44,508 nt of DNA from Pseudomonadota bacterium (lineage in GTDB: Bacteria; Bdellovibrionota; Bdellovibrionia; Bdellovibrionales; Bdellovibrionaceae): positions 1 through 44,508 of the forward strand of contig JAJTIC010000048.1 of assembly GCA_021300175.1 (NCBI GenBank), read 5' to 3'. Of this stretch, positions 7,672-16,027 are shown in pieces (positions within the stretch are counted from its first letter, which is position 1; each line of letters starts with the position of its first letter). The notes below the pieces were generated by a model. The model ran no database searches. It saw only the letters and a list, made by a program, of their open reading frames with translations, and had not been told where the DNA came from. Made by a program: the position numbers and the translations under genes.

Positions 7672-9155
7672 GGTATTTTCAGGACTTGGCCGCTTTTGAT
7701 CTCATTCGGAGACTCGAGATTGTTGGCGGCCAAGATTTCTTTCACCGGCACACCAAATTTTGCTGAAATTCGATTCAAATTATCGCCTCTTCGAACTTTA
7801 TACTCTTTCACCTTTTCAGCTCCTGAAGTCTGTGGCTGATTCTCTGCATCAGCTTGCCTTGCCACTGTTAAAGTTTCGGATCTCTCGAGTTCTTTTTCAA
7901 TCATTGCCAACTGTGATTTGGGAACAGAGATCACCACTCCGGCAGACAAAGGCTTCTTACCTCGGCGAGCGATGCGAGTGATAGGAGGGTTAAAGACGTG
8001 GGTTCTTAAATCATCACCGCCAAACCAGCGAACCACATCTGCATATTGCACGGCTTTTGGAAGTTTTAATTCCACATCATCCAAAGTCTGAGACCATGTC
8101 ACATTTCCAAGGTATCTGGGAGCATTTCTTTCCACTTCTAAAGCGGCTAAAAACGAGGCGTAGAAATTGCGAGAAGCAAATCCAAAACTTTTCCGGGACT
8201 GCACATTTTTCACAAGATCCCCTATGTCGCGAGTTTTGTATTTCTTTGTCAGCTTTTGAATTCCAGTGGGACCATGATTGTAGCCAGTGACCGCTAAGGG
8301 CCAAGCTTTCAACTGATTATAGTTCATGCGCAGCACCCGCGCGGCCATTCGAGTCGCGGCTACAGGATGATTCCTCATGTCCACCACTTCACTCTTACGA
8401 TGATACATTTTCATCGTCGCCGGCATGATCTGCCAAAGACCTGATGCTCCGACTTTCGATCTTGCCAAAACATTGAAAGAACTCTCCACAAAGACCATTC
8501 GAGTGAGCTCAATGGGCACACCAAATTCTTTGAAGATCTTTTCGAACTCCTCGAGATATCTCCCCGAAAAGAAGATCCCTTGAATCATTCGATCTCTTTG
8601 GCCCAGCTGAAACCTCATCCTATTTTTTTCAGCTGCTTCGAGAAATTTCTTCGGCTCATCAACTTTTTGAAAATAGTCCCAAATTCGCTTTTCATCTCCA
8701 GTGAGGCCTTCGCCAGACTTCAGAGTGTGAAGCTTTTTAAGAAGTGCTGTGTAATAAGCTCTTCGTTCTTTAAGATGTTTTTCCTTCAAACGCTCTTTTT
8801 GAAAAACATTCATGTCTGTTCGCGCGACGATTGGCGAAAAATCAACTTCTTCGTAGATCAGATCGATATTCTCAGAATCATGAAGAACACCTTGGTCTGT
8901 CGTGTACTTCGAGTAGATATCGATCCAAAATTTCACTTGTGTCTCTAATCCTGCGGGCACCGCAAAAGCCTCTTCGCTCCAGCCCAAAGCTCCTTGTTGA
9001 TCATTATAAACTGGGGCTCTCCAAGGACGCGCGACGGTGAGGCTTTGTTCACCGGCAATCTGATCATGAGAGACGGGCGTTTCTTCATCTGAAGATGACT
9101 CTTGGGCTTGAATACTCAAAGAAAAAAGCAGAACTAAAACAAGTTGCTTCAACAT
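7668..9155 (-). CDS. Membrane-bound-type lytic transglycosylase with SLT and LysM domains (MltD-like)
   Basis: This enzyme cleaves the MurNAc-GlcNAc bond of peptidoglycan to leave 1,6-anhydro ends. Signal peptide in residues 1-18; no lipobox Cys is visible, unlike E. coli MltD. The SLT domain spans about 205-330, with catalytic Glu224 in VFVESSFN, followed by GASGLWQIMPATM and VTGYNHGPTGI. A single LysM (YKVRRGDNLNRIS, about 450-495) ends the protein and should anchor it to the sacculus. Domain order matches MltD. The next gene on this strand, dacB, ends 1 bp away, suggesting coexpression of two peptidoglycan enzymes. Confidence 0.9.
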   Translation of the reverse strand: MLKQLVLVLLFSLSIQAQESSSDEETPVSHDQIAGEQSLTVARPWRAPVYNDQQGALGWSEEAFAVPAGLETQVKFWIDIYSKYTTDQGVLHDSENIDLIYEEVDFSPIVARTDMNVFQKERLKEKHLKERRAYYTALLKKLHTLKSGEGLTGDEKRIWDYFQKVDEPKKFLEAAEKNRMRFQLGQRDRMIQGIFFSGRYLEEFEKIFKEFGVPIELTRMVFVESSFNVLARSKVGASGLWQIMPATMKMYHRKSEVVDMRNHPVAATRMAARVLRMNYNQLKAWPLAVTGYNHGPTGIQKLTKKYKTRDIGDLVKNVQSRKSFGFASRNFYASFLAALEVERNAPRYLGNVTWSQTLDDVELKLPKAVQYADVVRWFGGDDLRTHVFNPPITRIARRGKKPLSAGVVISVPKSQLAMIEKELERSETLTVARQADAENQPQTSGAEKVKEYKVRRGDNLNRISAKFGVPVKEILAANNLESPNEIKSGQVLKIP

Positions 9156-10577
9156 CTAATCCACCAATTGAGTTGCAAGTTCATCAAAGAAAGATCTCAC
9201 TTTCCACTCATCGGCAGATCCGTTATAGATAAACACGAACGGAAGTACAGTTCCATCCTTACGTCCAGCATATCCAGCGAGCGAAATGATATTCGTCAAA
9301 TAGCCTGTTTTAGCTCTGACATGCCTCTGACCATCAGAACCTTTCATCCGATTTTTTAAAGTTCCATCAATCCCAGCGATCGGAAGCGAAACTGCAAATT
9401 CTGGCTGATACTCGAAGTGATTTTTCATGTCAGCCAACACCGACCAAAGAGCAAATGGCGACATTTTATTTTCTCGAGTCAGTCCGGAGGGATTAAAAAT
9501 CTCATATTGATCAGCAGGAACTTTGAGAGACTGCATGTACTGATTCAGTGATTCCATTCCACCAGAAATTGAACCTAGACCTTTTTTTTGAGCAGCGATC
9601 AGTTTCGTGAGCATTTCAGCGACGTAATTGTTCGAAAACTTGTTCATATCTGTGATCATAGATTCGATGGGCTTGCTCTCAAACTCAGCGAGTACTTGCG
9701 CTCCCGGGGGTGTTTTCCCCGCCACCACCTTGCCATTGAGCTTGATCCCCCTCTGGGCAAGAAATGATTTCAAATTAGCCCCACTCCAGAGATCCGGACG
9801 AGAAATGTTTTTGTAGACAACGATTTCTTTACTCCCTAATTCAATAGTTCCACCAACAACGATATAGTCCCCAAATTTATCGTCCTCTCTTTCCACATTG
9901 ACATTGGTCTTACCGCTTTTAGCGACAGTCTTAATCTGACCCTTGAGACGAATGTAATCGTTCTCTGGATCCACAAAAACTTGTGCAGCCTCTCCCACTT
10001 TGGAAGCGGGTCGCACAAAGACATTCACACTGTTCCAGTTGAAAGACATAGCGCCCGTGGGAGCATCATAAGCGCGATCTACTCTTTCTTTTTGGCGGGA
10101 ACTATCGAAGCGATTTTGATCAAATAAGCTGTCGTCGACGACGATATTACCCTCGATGGTCTTAATTCCCGTACGAACAAAAGCATTCACCAAAAACCAC
10201 ATGGATTCAGAAACAAATCCCGGATCTCCCGATCCCTTAAGCACCAAGTCACCTTTCAGGACCGAGCCTTCCGTTTTAGCATTGGACAAAAGAGCCGTTT
10301 TAAATTTTGTTCCCGGAGGAAACTCTTTCAGTGTGGCCGCAGCAGTCACAATCTTTGTTGCTGAAGCTGGAATCAGTTGCTGCTGACCTGCCATTTCAAA
10401 AACAAGTTCTGACGGACTCTCAGCGGTGGCCACATAAATCCCAAGACCTTTGGGACCTAGACCACTATTTTCAACTTTATGTTGAAGGCTCTTTTTCAGA
10501 GCTACTTTATCCACAGAGCCCATACTCATTGGAGTCCAAAAAAAAGTTAACAACAGGACCAGAAATAGCATGTTCAT
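9156..10577 (-). CDS. dacB: D-alanyl-D-alanine carboxypeptidase/endopeptidase, PBP4 type (S13)
   Basis: A periplasmic penicillin-binding protein that trims pentapeptides and can cut crosslinks. After a signal peptide (about residues 1-20), all three motifs are present: SxxK at 72-75 (PASATKIV), SxN in FSNNYVAEML, and KTG in RAKTGYLTNI. The large insertion between SxxK and SxN is the S13 family's domain II/III. The ATG at 10577 is preferred over the in-frame TTG at 10589 because that TTG overlaps the ribosome site GAGGTG. In Bdellovibrio, secreted PBP4 homologues (Bd0816, Bd3279) round up prey; whether this copy does so cannot be told from sequence. Confidence 0.92.
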   Translation of the reverse strand: MNMLFLVLLLTFFWTPMSMGSVDKVALKKSLQHKVENSGLGPKGLGIYVATAESPSELVFEMAGQQQLIPASATKIVTAAATLKEFPPGTKFKTALLSNAKTEGSVLKGDLVLKGSGDPGFVSESMWFLVNAFVRTGIKTIEGNIVVDDSLFDQNRFDSSRQKERVDRAYDAPTGAMSFNWNSVNVFVRPASKVGEAAQVFVDPENDYIRLKGQIKTVAKSGKTNVNVEREDDKFGDYIVVGGTIELGSKEIVVYKNISRPDLWSGANLKSFLAQRGIKLNGKVVAGKTPPGAQVLAEFESKPIESMITDMNKFSNNYVAEMLTKLIAAQKKGLGSISGGMESLNQYMQSLKVPADQYEIFNPSGLTRENKMSPFALWSVLADMKNHFEYQPEFAVSLPIAGIDGTLKNRMKGSDGQRHVRAKTGYLTNIISLAGYAGRKDGTVLPFVFIYNGSADEWKVRSFFDELATQLVD

Positions 10578-10618
10578 AATGCACCTCAATCTTAGATTAT
10601 GGTAACATCGTCCAAGAA

Positions 10619-11500
10619 ATGAAACACCTGCCGCTTGTCGTTATTGTAGATGATGATGCCGCTATTCGCGATGCTCTCCAGCGACTTTTTCGCACTGATT
10701 TTGAGTGTGTAGCTTTCGAGAGCGTGAAAGCAGCTCTCGATTTTTTTAAGCTCCAAAGTCCAATGATTGCCTTGGTGGATTTTCGTCTGCCTGATGGCAC
10801 TGGGCTCGAAATTCTCGATTACTTAAAAAATAAATCACCCCATACCCTGCGAGTCATGCTTACAGGAACGTCTCAGCTCACAGATCTTGATACTCTGATG
10901 GAGGCTAGTCTTATTCAAAGATTCTTCCTAAAGCCTTGGGATAATCAGGTCATGAGACTACAAATCAAAGAGGCCGTGGCTCAAGCGAAAATGAATCAGC
11001 AAATTCTTCAGCTGGAAAATGAGTCCCGCACAGATGCCATCACAGGTCTTCTGAATAGACGCAGCCTTGAGAGAATTTTCTTTCAAGAGATGGACCGAGC
11101 CAAAAGGCATCAGCGGACCCTTTCTTTACTTTTGATAGATGTGGATTCCTTCAAGCAGCTGAATGATCGAAGGGGCCACCCCGAGGGCGATCATGCTCTG
11201 CAATCTCTAGCTCAAATTTTAGTTTCACAAATTCGATCCATTGATTTCGCCGCACGGATTGGTGGCGATGAATTTGCCGTCCTTCTGCCTGACACACCCC
11301 TTGATAAAGCAAAAAATGTTGCCGAAAGAATTCTTAAATACTCTCATACTCCTTCAGTGAGTATAGGTCTTGCCGGCTTTCCTGAAAATGCTTCTGAGGC
11401 TCAGGACGTTTGGAACCTAGCAGACAAAGCTTTGTTGACTGCAAAACAGAAGGGAAAGAATCAGTTAGTAATCTCCGGTTCAAAAAAGAGTGGTGATTAG
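10619..11500 (+). CDS. Receiver-GGDEF response regulator (diguanylate cyclase)
   Basis: An N-terminal receiver (acidic pair at Asp11-12, phospho-acceptor Asp54 in ALVDFRLPDG, Lys105 in FLKPW) is joined by a short helix to a GGDEF domain. The active site is intact (RIGGDEFAV, 215-219), and an inhibitory I-site RxxD (Arg206-Asp209) stands the canonical five residues upstream, so the enzyme should make c-di-GMP and be product-inhibited. The receiver resembles that of the histidine kinase at 37824, with the same LKPW/TKPW ending. It abuts lspA with no gap, so output may be coupled to lspA expression. Divergent from dacB, with 41 bp between starts. Confidence 0.92.
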   Translation: MKHLPLVVIVDDDAAIRDALQRLFRTDFECVAFESVKAALDFFKLQSPMIALVDFRLPDGTGLEILDYLKNKSPHTLRVMLTGTSQLTDLDTLMEASLIQRFFLKPWDNQVMRLQIKEAVAQAKMNQQILQLENESRTDAITGLLNRRSLERIFFQEMDRAKRHQRTLSLLLIDVDSFKQLNDRRGHPEGDHALQSLAQILVSQIRSIDFAARIGGDEFAVLLPDTPLDKAKNVAERILKYSHTPSVSIGLAGFPENASEAQDVWNLADKALLTAKQKGKNQLVISGSKKSGD

Positions 11501-12493
11501 GTGAAAAAGCATGAATGGTTTTTTGTCTTTATTCCCTTAGTCTTCACCCTTCTTGTTGACCAAGTGACAAAAGCTTGGGCTGATAGCCTTGAGGGAATCA
11601 TTAGTTGGGGAATTTTTGGCTTTGTGCTCCATCATAATCCTGGCGCGATGTTGGGCCTCTTCTCGGATCTCCCACCTGTCCTCAGAGTAGTCACTTTGTC
11701 GACGGGTGGTGCATTCCTGGTTTGCATTTATGCGATCATTCAATATCTGTTACCGATAAAATCCTTAAAGCTACGCATTGGGCTTTCAATTTTACTTGGG
11801 GGAATTCTTGGTAATGTGCTCGATCGTATTCTCTATGGATACGTGATTGATTTTATTGTCGTGGGCAATGTTTCTTTCTCAAGCCCGGCTTTCAATATGG
11901 CAGATGCTCTTCAGTGGGTTGGCTATGGTCTTATTGTTTGGGCGATTGTTTCTGAGGGAGAACTCCTTTGGCCCGAAAATGACGCTCGTAAAAGATACTG
12001 GATTAATCTCGGCTTCCAGCTTAAATACTGTTTTTTCCTTTTTAGCGTGGGTCTTGGAATCGGTTTGATTGCCCTCGTATTTTCATTCACATACCTCCGG
12101 GTCACAATGATTGAACTTGTGGGACACAATGATTTTGTACTCGATAAATTTCTTTACCCTTTTGCGATCACTTTTTCGTTACTGACTTTGGGCTTCAGCG
12201 TCGGACTTTTTGCTATCGGAAAACTGATCTCTCACAAAATTGCCGGCCCCCTCTACGCTTTTGAAAAATTCATGAATGATACTATGTCGGGGATCAATCG
12301 ACCTTTTAAACTCAGAACTAAAGATGAATTCAAGCACCTGGAGACGTTAGGAAAAAAAATTCAAGAGCATTTGGTTAAAAATAAAGCTCTACCACCAACG
12401 ATCCACAGCAAAGAAATTTCTGCGGAGGAGCAAGAGCTTCAAGGTGCAATTGAAGTAGAAGCCATCGAGAAGCAGACAGGAAAAAAAACCTAG
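11501..12493 (+). CDS. lspA: Lipoprotein signal peptidase II fused to two extra helices and a HAMP-like domain
   Basis: Residues 1-155 are LspA, which cleaves prolipoproteins before the lipidated Cys. Both catalytic aspartates are present: Asp108 in GNVLDRILYG and Asp135 in FNMADALQWVG, plus HHNPGAMLGLF at 44-54. Normal LspA stops near residue 165. Here two further membrane segments (about 176-198 and 219-240) follow, then KIAGPLYAFEKFM and KDEFKHLETLGKKIQEHL, which fit the two helices of a HAMP linker (about 240-292), and an acidic tail. HAMP domains usually pass signals from membrane to cytoplasmic domains, but no output domain follows. GTG start directly after the diguanylate cyclase stop. 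The LspA call is sure; the HAMP call is good but by eye. Confidence 0.88.
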   Translation: MKKHEWFFVFIPLVFTLLVDQVTKAWADSLEGIISWGIFGFVLHHNPGAMLGLFSDLPPVLRVVTLSTGGAFLVCIYAIIQYLLPIKSLKLRIGLSILLGGILGNVLDRILYGYVIDFIVVGNVSFSSPAFNMADALQWVGYGLIVWAIVSEGELLWPENDARKRYWINLGFQLKYCFFLFSVGLGIGLIALVFSFTYLRVTMIELVGHNDFVLDKFLYPFAITFSLLTLGFSVGLFAIGKLISHKIAGPLYAFEKFMNDTMSGINRPFKLRTKDEFKHLETLGKKIQEHLVKNKALPPTIHSKEISAEEQELQGAIEVEAIEKQTGKKT

Positions 12494-13374
12494 TCGTAAG
12501 CAACCGCAATATCCTTCATTTTTCCAATATAAAACCGCTTGTGAGTAGCATCTTTATGACAAAGCGCCATAACATAGTCTCCATCAGGATTGCGAACAAT
12601 TCCTAAGGGAGAAATTCGCCGGAATTCTTCTCCTTTGGAGCCGCCCTCATAAGCGATATCAAGAGGTCGCTTATCTTCGATAGCCTCCACAATTTTTACG
12701 AGATTCATATCGGATTGATCGAGGACCTGGAAAGCATTCCACCGAAGATCTTTTCCCTGCATTTCAATCAGATCAGCAATCGTGGCTTCATCTCCAGCCC
12801 TACGAAAACACTCAAGGGCCACTTGCAAACAAGCCTTTGCATCATCGTTGGCTCGATGGGCTTGCCCGCCATCGATTTGCAGGAATTTAATCAAAGTTTG
12901 CAATTTGTGATTGTGCGATTGGGGGATGAGTTTACGAGATAACAAGGAAGAGCAAAGAACAGGCCCGCCCGGAAAAGGCAATTTACTTCTTTCAAAATCT
13001 ACGGCGACAAACCCCAAATCAAAAGGCGCATGATGGGCAACGAGAACAGAATCGCCCAGGAACTCTTTGATCTCACTGATTTTTTGTTTCATGATGGGCG
13101 CATCTTCTACCATTTCATTGGTGATTCCATGAATGCTCATATTAAAAGGTGTCATAGGATGTTTGGGCTTTAACAGCGTTTGATACTCTTCAACGACCCT
13201 CCCACCACACCATTTCACAGCTCCGAACTCAACAATATCGGCACCGAGCGGATAAGCCCCCGAAGTTTCGGTATCAAAAGCCACAAAGGTACAGGCGTGC
13301 CACGGCTGACGAAGTTGCTGCATAGCTTTCGGTACCATTATCCTCGGCGAAAGTCTAGTGAGCGAGTTGTTCAT
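12490..13374 (-). CDS. DEDD 3'-5' exonuclease (DnaQ-like) with C-terminal WYL-like domain
   Basis: The N-terminal half carries the exonuclease motifs: ExoI VAFDTETSGAYP, ExoII-like VAHHAPFDLGF, and ExoIIIepsilon HRANDDAKACLQ, as in the DNA polymerase III epsilon/PolC proofreading family. The last 60-70 residues (LDIAYEGGSKGEEFRR, ISPLGIVRNPDGDYVMAL, RFYIGKMKDI) match the WYL ligand-binding fold, in which Tyr-Val-Met replaces W-Y-L. WYL domains sense nucleic-acid or nucleotide ligands in defence and DNA-damage regulators. The start is uncertain: ATG 13374 leaves 35 bp to the divergent gene; ATG 13338 would leave 71 bp and still precede motif I. It shares CTAG with the lspA stop. Confidence 0.85.
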   Translation of the reverse strand: MNNSLTRLSPRIMVPKAMQQLRQPWHACTFVAFDTETSGAYPLGADIVEFGAVKWCGGRVVEEYQTLLKPKHPMTPFNMSIHGITNEMVEDAPIMKQKISEIKEFLGDSVLVAHHAPFDLGFVAVDFERSKLPFPGGPVLCSSLLSRKLIPQSHNHKLQTLIKFLQIDGGQAHRANDDAKACLQVALECFRRAGDEATIADLIEMQGKDLRWNAFQVLDQSDMNLVKIVEAIEDKRPLDIAYEGGSKGEEFRRISPLGIVRNPDGDYVMALCHKDATHKRFYIGKMKDIAVAYD

Positions 13375-13409
13375 TGGGTCTTTATTCAAGTCTGAGATAT
13401 TCTCAAGTC

Positions 13410-14108
13410 ATGAATAAAGTTTGTACTTTGAGTTTATTGGTCTCACTTTTTATTGGCTCTCAAGTTAGTGCCCAACCAGCTGGCAGCTCTTCGGGCTCAG
13501 GCGGTGCGACGTCCTACGCAAAAATTAATCTTTCAACGAATAATGTTGAAAAGGGACTCACTCAAACTCAAGGTGATCCTGCTTTTCAGACAGAGCTGGG
13601 AAACAAATTCGGTGAACAAGGGCTTTTAGCTTTAAAAGCTTCTAATGTAGCTTACGAAAATTTTGCCTCACACCTCCTCGTACGGGGAATCGGATCCTAC
13701 AAATTTATCTTTTCAGCCAATGCAGATCTTCGAGTGAAGCTTGAATACAATAAGTATTTTAAAGCTGCGGGAAGAGATGGTTATAACTTTGGAATTGATT
13801 TAGGACTCTTCGGTTATCGTTTTTTGATTGAAGCTGAAAACAACTTCGAAGGGACTAAAACCGAACGAACTTGGTTTGGTTTTCAGAGAGAATTTTCACT
13901 CCCCTGGTCTTTGTGGCTTGATTTTACAGCAGGTTACTCGCAACTCAAAGCTGATGGCCTCAATGCTTACTTCGATACTCGATCAGCCGTCACGTATAAG
14001 GGCCTTCCCTTGAACCTAGCTCTAGTAAATTCTTTTAACTCACAGAAGAGCCAGTTTGGGAAACAAGGTGATATTGCGTTTTTCCTTGAAGCTTCGGTTT
14101 CGTTCTAG
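13410..14108 (+). CDS. Outer-membrane protein of the TIGR02001/TorF-like type
   Basis: A 232-residue exported protein with a signal peptide (MNKVCTLSLLVSLFIGSQVSAQ). NNVEKGLTQTQGDPAFQ resembles the N-terminal signature (RGLSQTxGDPAVQ) of a conserved proteobacterial outer-membrane family. Alternating amphipathic strands and a terminal Phe (ASVSF) fit a small beta-barrel assembled by the Bam complex. The transported substrate, if any, is unknown. The ATG at 13410 starts the signal peptide; the longer in-frame opening from 13374 is not coding-like. It shares CTAG with the motB stop. Confidence 0.75.
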   Translation: MNKVCTLSLLVSLFIGSQVSAQPAGSSSGSGGATSYAKINLSTNNVEKGLTQTQGDPAFQTELGNKFGEQGLLALKASNVAYENFASHLLVRGIGSYKFIFSANADLRVKLEYNKYFKAAGRDGYNFGIDLGLFGYRFLIEAENNFEGTKTERTWFGFQREFSLPWSLWLDFTAGYSQLKADGLNAYFDTRSAVTYKGLPLNLALVNSFNSQKSQFGKQGDIAFFLEASVSF

Positions 14109-14998
14109 TTTTCTTTTTTGCTCTTTTGTTCGGCCGCTTGCTTCACAAAATTCTCATAAACCGACATTTCAGAAGTGGGCTTTCCGAAAGCCTTTTCCAG
14201 CTTACGCCACTCTTTGCCATCAGAACGAACGGGCTTTTGTTTGATTCGAATGTTGATCATGCCTAAGGGCCTCGAGCTTTGTCCTTCGATAAAGTCCTTC
14301 TTATCTTGAACCGCAATGGCCCCATTCACATTCACTGTGGCTGACTCGAGTCCAGCTTCAATACGATTTCGTACCAGAGACAGGCGCTCTGCCGCTGTAA
14401 CTCGAGCAATCTCAGAATCACTGCCGGGAACCGATTGATTAAAGAGGCGTGATGTCACATAAACTTCGGCTTCTTCAAGCCCTGTAGTGATTGCTTTGAC
14501 TTTATCCATTAATCCAACAAAGTTAGCATTCGGGACAGAAGTCCCTCGGCCAAAGATTTCAGTATCGATAATATCAAATTCAAACCCATCTGGAGAAACT
14601 TCAAAATTTTTGGCAGCATCTCCCAGCTGATCTGCCATATAAGCCGCCACTACTTTCTCAGATCCCATTTCTAACAAATTGGGAGTTCTATCAATAGGCT
14701 CCAAAAACTGTTGAAATGCCTTCAGCGGCTCGTTGATCAAGTCTAAGAATAACTTTTCAAGACTGATTTCGACTCCAAAGTTTTGAAAATTGTACTCGAT
14801 AATCGAAGGTGTTGAAAAGTAGTCAGAGACTGCTTTCTTCGTTTCTTCGTTTTGACCTAACAGCCACATCACAAGAAAGAACGCCATCATCGCCGTCATG
14901 AAGTCAGCAAGAGCAACTTTCCAAGCTCCCCCGTGACCACCCGCCACGATGGTGATCTTTTTGATAATGATTGTCTGACCTTTTTTCTCAGCAGCCAC
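14105..14998 (-). CDS. motB: Flagellar motor stator protein MotB
   Basis: MotB anchors the stator to peptidoglycan and supplies half of the ion channel. The N-terminal helix ALADFMTAMMAFFLVMWLL holds the essential proton-binding Asp32, followed by the plug region. The C-terminal part should be the OmpA-like peptidoglycan-binding domain, with the RLSLVRNRIEAGLES helix as its most recognisable piece; several family positions are diverged. Length 297 is normal. It lies 15 bp behind motA and is expressed from the same promoter. Confidence 0.92.
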   Translation of the reverse strand: MAAEKKGQTIIIKKITIVAGGHGGAWKVALADFMTAMMAFFLVMWLLGQNEETKKAVSDYFSTPSIIEYNFQNFGVEISLEKLFLDLINEPLKAFQQFLEPIDRTPNLLEMGSEKVVAAYMADQLGDAAKNFEVSPDGFEFDIIDTEIFGRGTSVPNANFVGLMDKVKAITTGLEEAEVYVTSRLFNQSVPGSDSEIARVTAAERLSLVRNRIEAGLESATVNVNGAIAVQDKKDFIEGQSSRPLGMINIRIKQKPVRSDGKEWRKLEKAFGKPTSEMSVYENFVKQAAEQKSKKEN

Positions 14999-15013
14999 TG
15001 GTTATCCTCAGCT

Positions 15014-15880
15014 TTATGCAGCTTTCTTAATTTCTTTTGTCGCCTTGTCCATCTCATCAAAGGTAGGGCGCTCCTCAGGCTGAATCGACCTTCGCGCATA
15101 CTCAACGCACACAAGTGGTGGTGCTCCTTTTTGCAACGAAACCATGGCCGCCTTTATACAGCCCAAGTAACGACCTTCAGCTTCAATATCTGCATTCATT
15201 TTAGATGCGATGGGACCTATCAGACCGTAGGCACCAAAGACCCCTAACATCGTTCCGACAAGTGCGGCCGCAACTTTCGCGCCGATCACTTCAACCCCAG
15301 CCGTCAGGTAATCCATGGTTTTTACGATACCCAAAACCGCAGCAACGATCCCGAGGCCCGGAAACCCATCGGCAACAGTCTGCACAGCGTGCTGTGCTTG
15401 GTGTTCTTCTGAGTGAATGGCTTTCAAGTCAAAGTCTAACAGATCGTCCACATCGTAAGGCGAAAGATCGGCAGACAAAGTGATCTTCATGGTGTCACAG
15501 AGATAGTGAACCGCATGGTGATTGTGCATGAAACTTGGGTAAGCTGTAAAAATCTCAGATTTATCAGGATTCTCGATATGCTTCTCCACAGCCTGAGGTC
15601 CATCTTTTCTAAAAAGCTGAAACAGCTGGAACAGCATCTGAAGAAGCTGAACATATTCCTCTTTGCTAGGTCCTTTCTTAGTCAAAGCTTTAATCCCCAT
15701 GGAGAAACCCATCTTGATGATTTTCATTGGATTAGCGATGAGATAGGCACCGAGTGCGGCCCCGCCAATGATCATCATCTCGATGGGGGCAGCTTTGATG
15801 ATCACTATCATTTTACCGCCGGCGATTAGGTAACCGCCAAACACCATCCCGAACACAACAAGTATACCTACAAAACCCAT
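15014..15880 (-). CDS. motA: Flagellar motor stator protein MotA
   Basis: A four-helix inner-membrane stator subunit that couples ion flow to rotor torque. Recognisable segments: N-terminal MGFVGILVVFGMVFGGYL, the cytoplasmic loop with MLFQLFQLFRKDGPQAVEKH, and the two conserved proline regions GFPGLGIVAAVLGIVKTM and VFGAYGLIGPIASKM that close the channel with MotB Asp32. The ATG at 15880 is favoured because the in-frame GTG at 15895 lies within the ribosome site (GGAGAGG, 6 nt from the ATG). Driven by the sigma-28-type promoter at 15901-15926. Confidence 0.94.
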   Translation of the reverse strand: MGFVGILVVFGMVFGGYLIAGGKMIVIIKAAPIEMMIIGGAALGAYLIANPMKIIKMGFSMGIKALTKKGPSKEEYVQLLQMLFQLFQLFRKDGPQAVEKHIENPDKSEIFTAYPSFMHNHHAVHYLCDTMKITLSADLSPYDVDDLLDFDLKAIHSEEHQAQHAVQTVADGFPGLGIVAAVLGIVKTMDYLTAGVEVIGAKVAAALVGTMLGVFGAYGLIGPIASKMNADIEAEGRYLGCIKAAMVSLQKGAPPLVCVEYARRSIQPEERPTFDEMDKATKEIKKAA

Positions 15881-15900
15881 AGTTGACCTCTCCACTGCTT

Positions 15901-15926
15901 CTATCGGCGCAACTTCATTAACTTTA
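15901..15926 (-). promoter_or_regulatory. Sigma-28 (FliA)-type flagellar promoter of motAB
   Basis: Reading the minus strand: TAAAGTTA (15926-15919), 10 nt, then GCCGATAG (15908-15901). The E. coli FliA consensus is TAAAGTTT-N11-GCCGATAA, so 7/8 and 7/8 positions match with spacing one shorter. The start point would fall near 15894, leaving a 5' leader of about 15 nt that just contains the ribosome site. Confidence 0.8.
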
Positions 15927-16027
15927 AAGGAAGCCCCTTAGGAACTGGACTTCTGTCGAGAGACAAACACTTTGTCCTGCAATGCGATCCACCTATCCTT
16001 TAGGGAAATCTTGTCCGATAAATAGTT

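Noticed and set aside
16014-16021. TCCGATAA, resembling a sigma-28 -10, before dsbD
   Set aside because: No TAAA element lies 14-15 nt upstream, and dsbD is not a flagellar gene.
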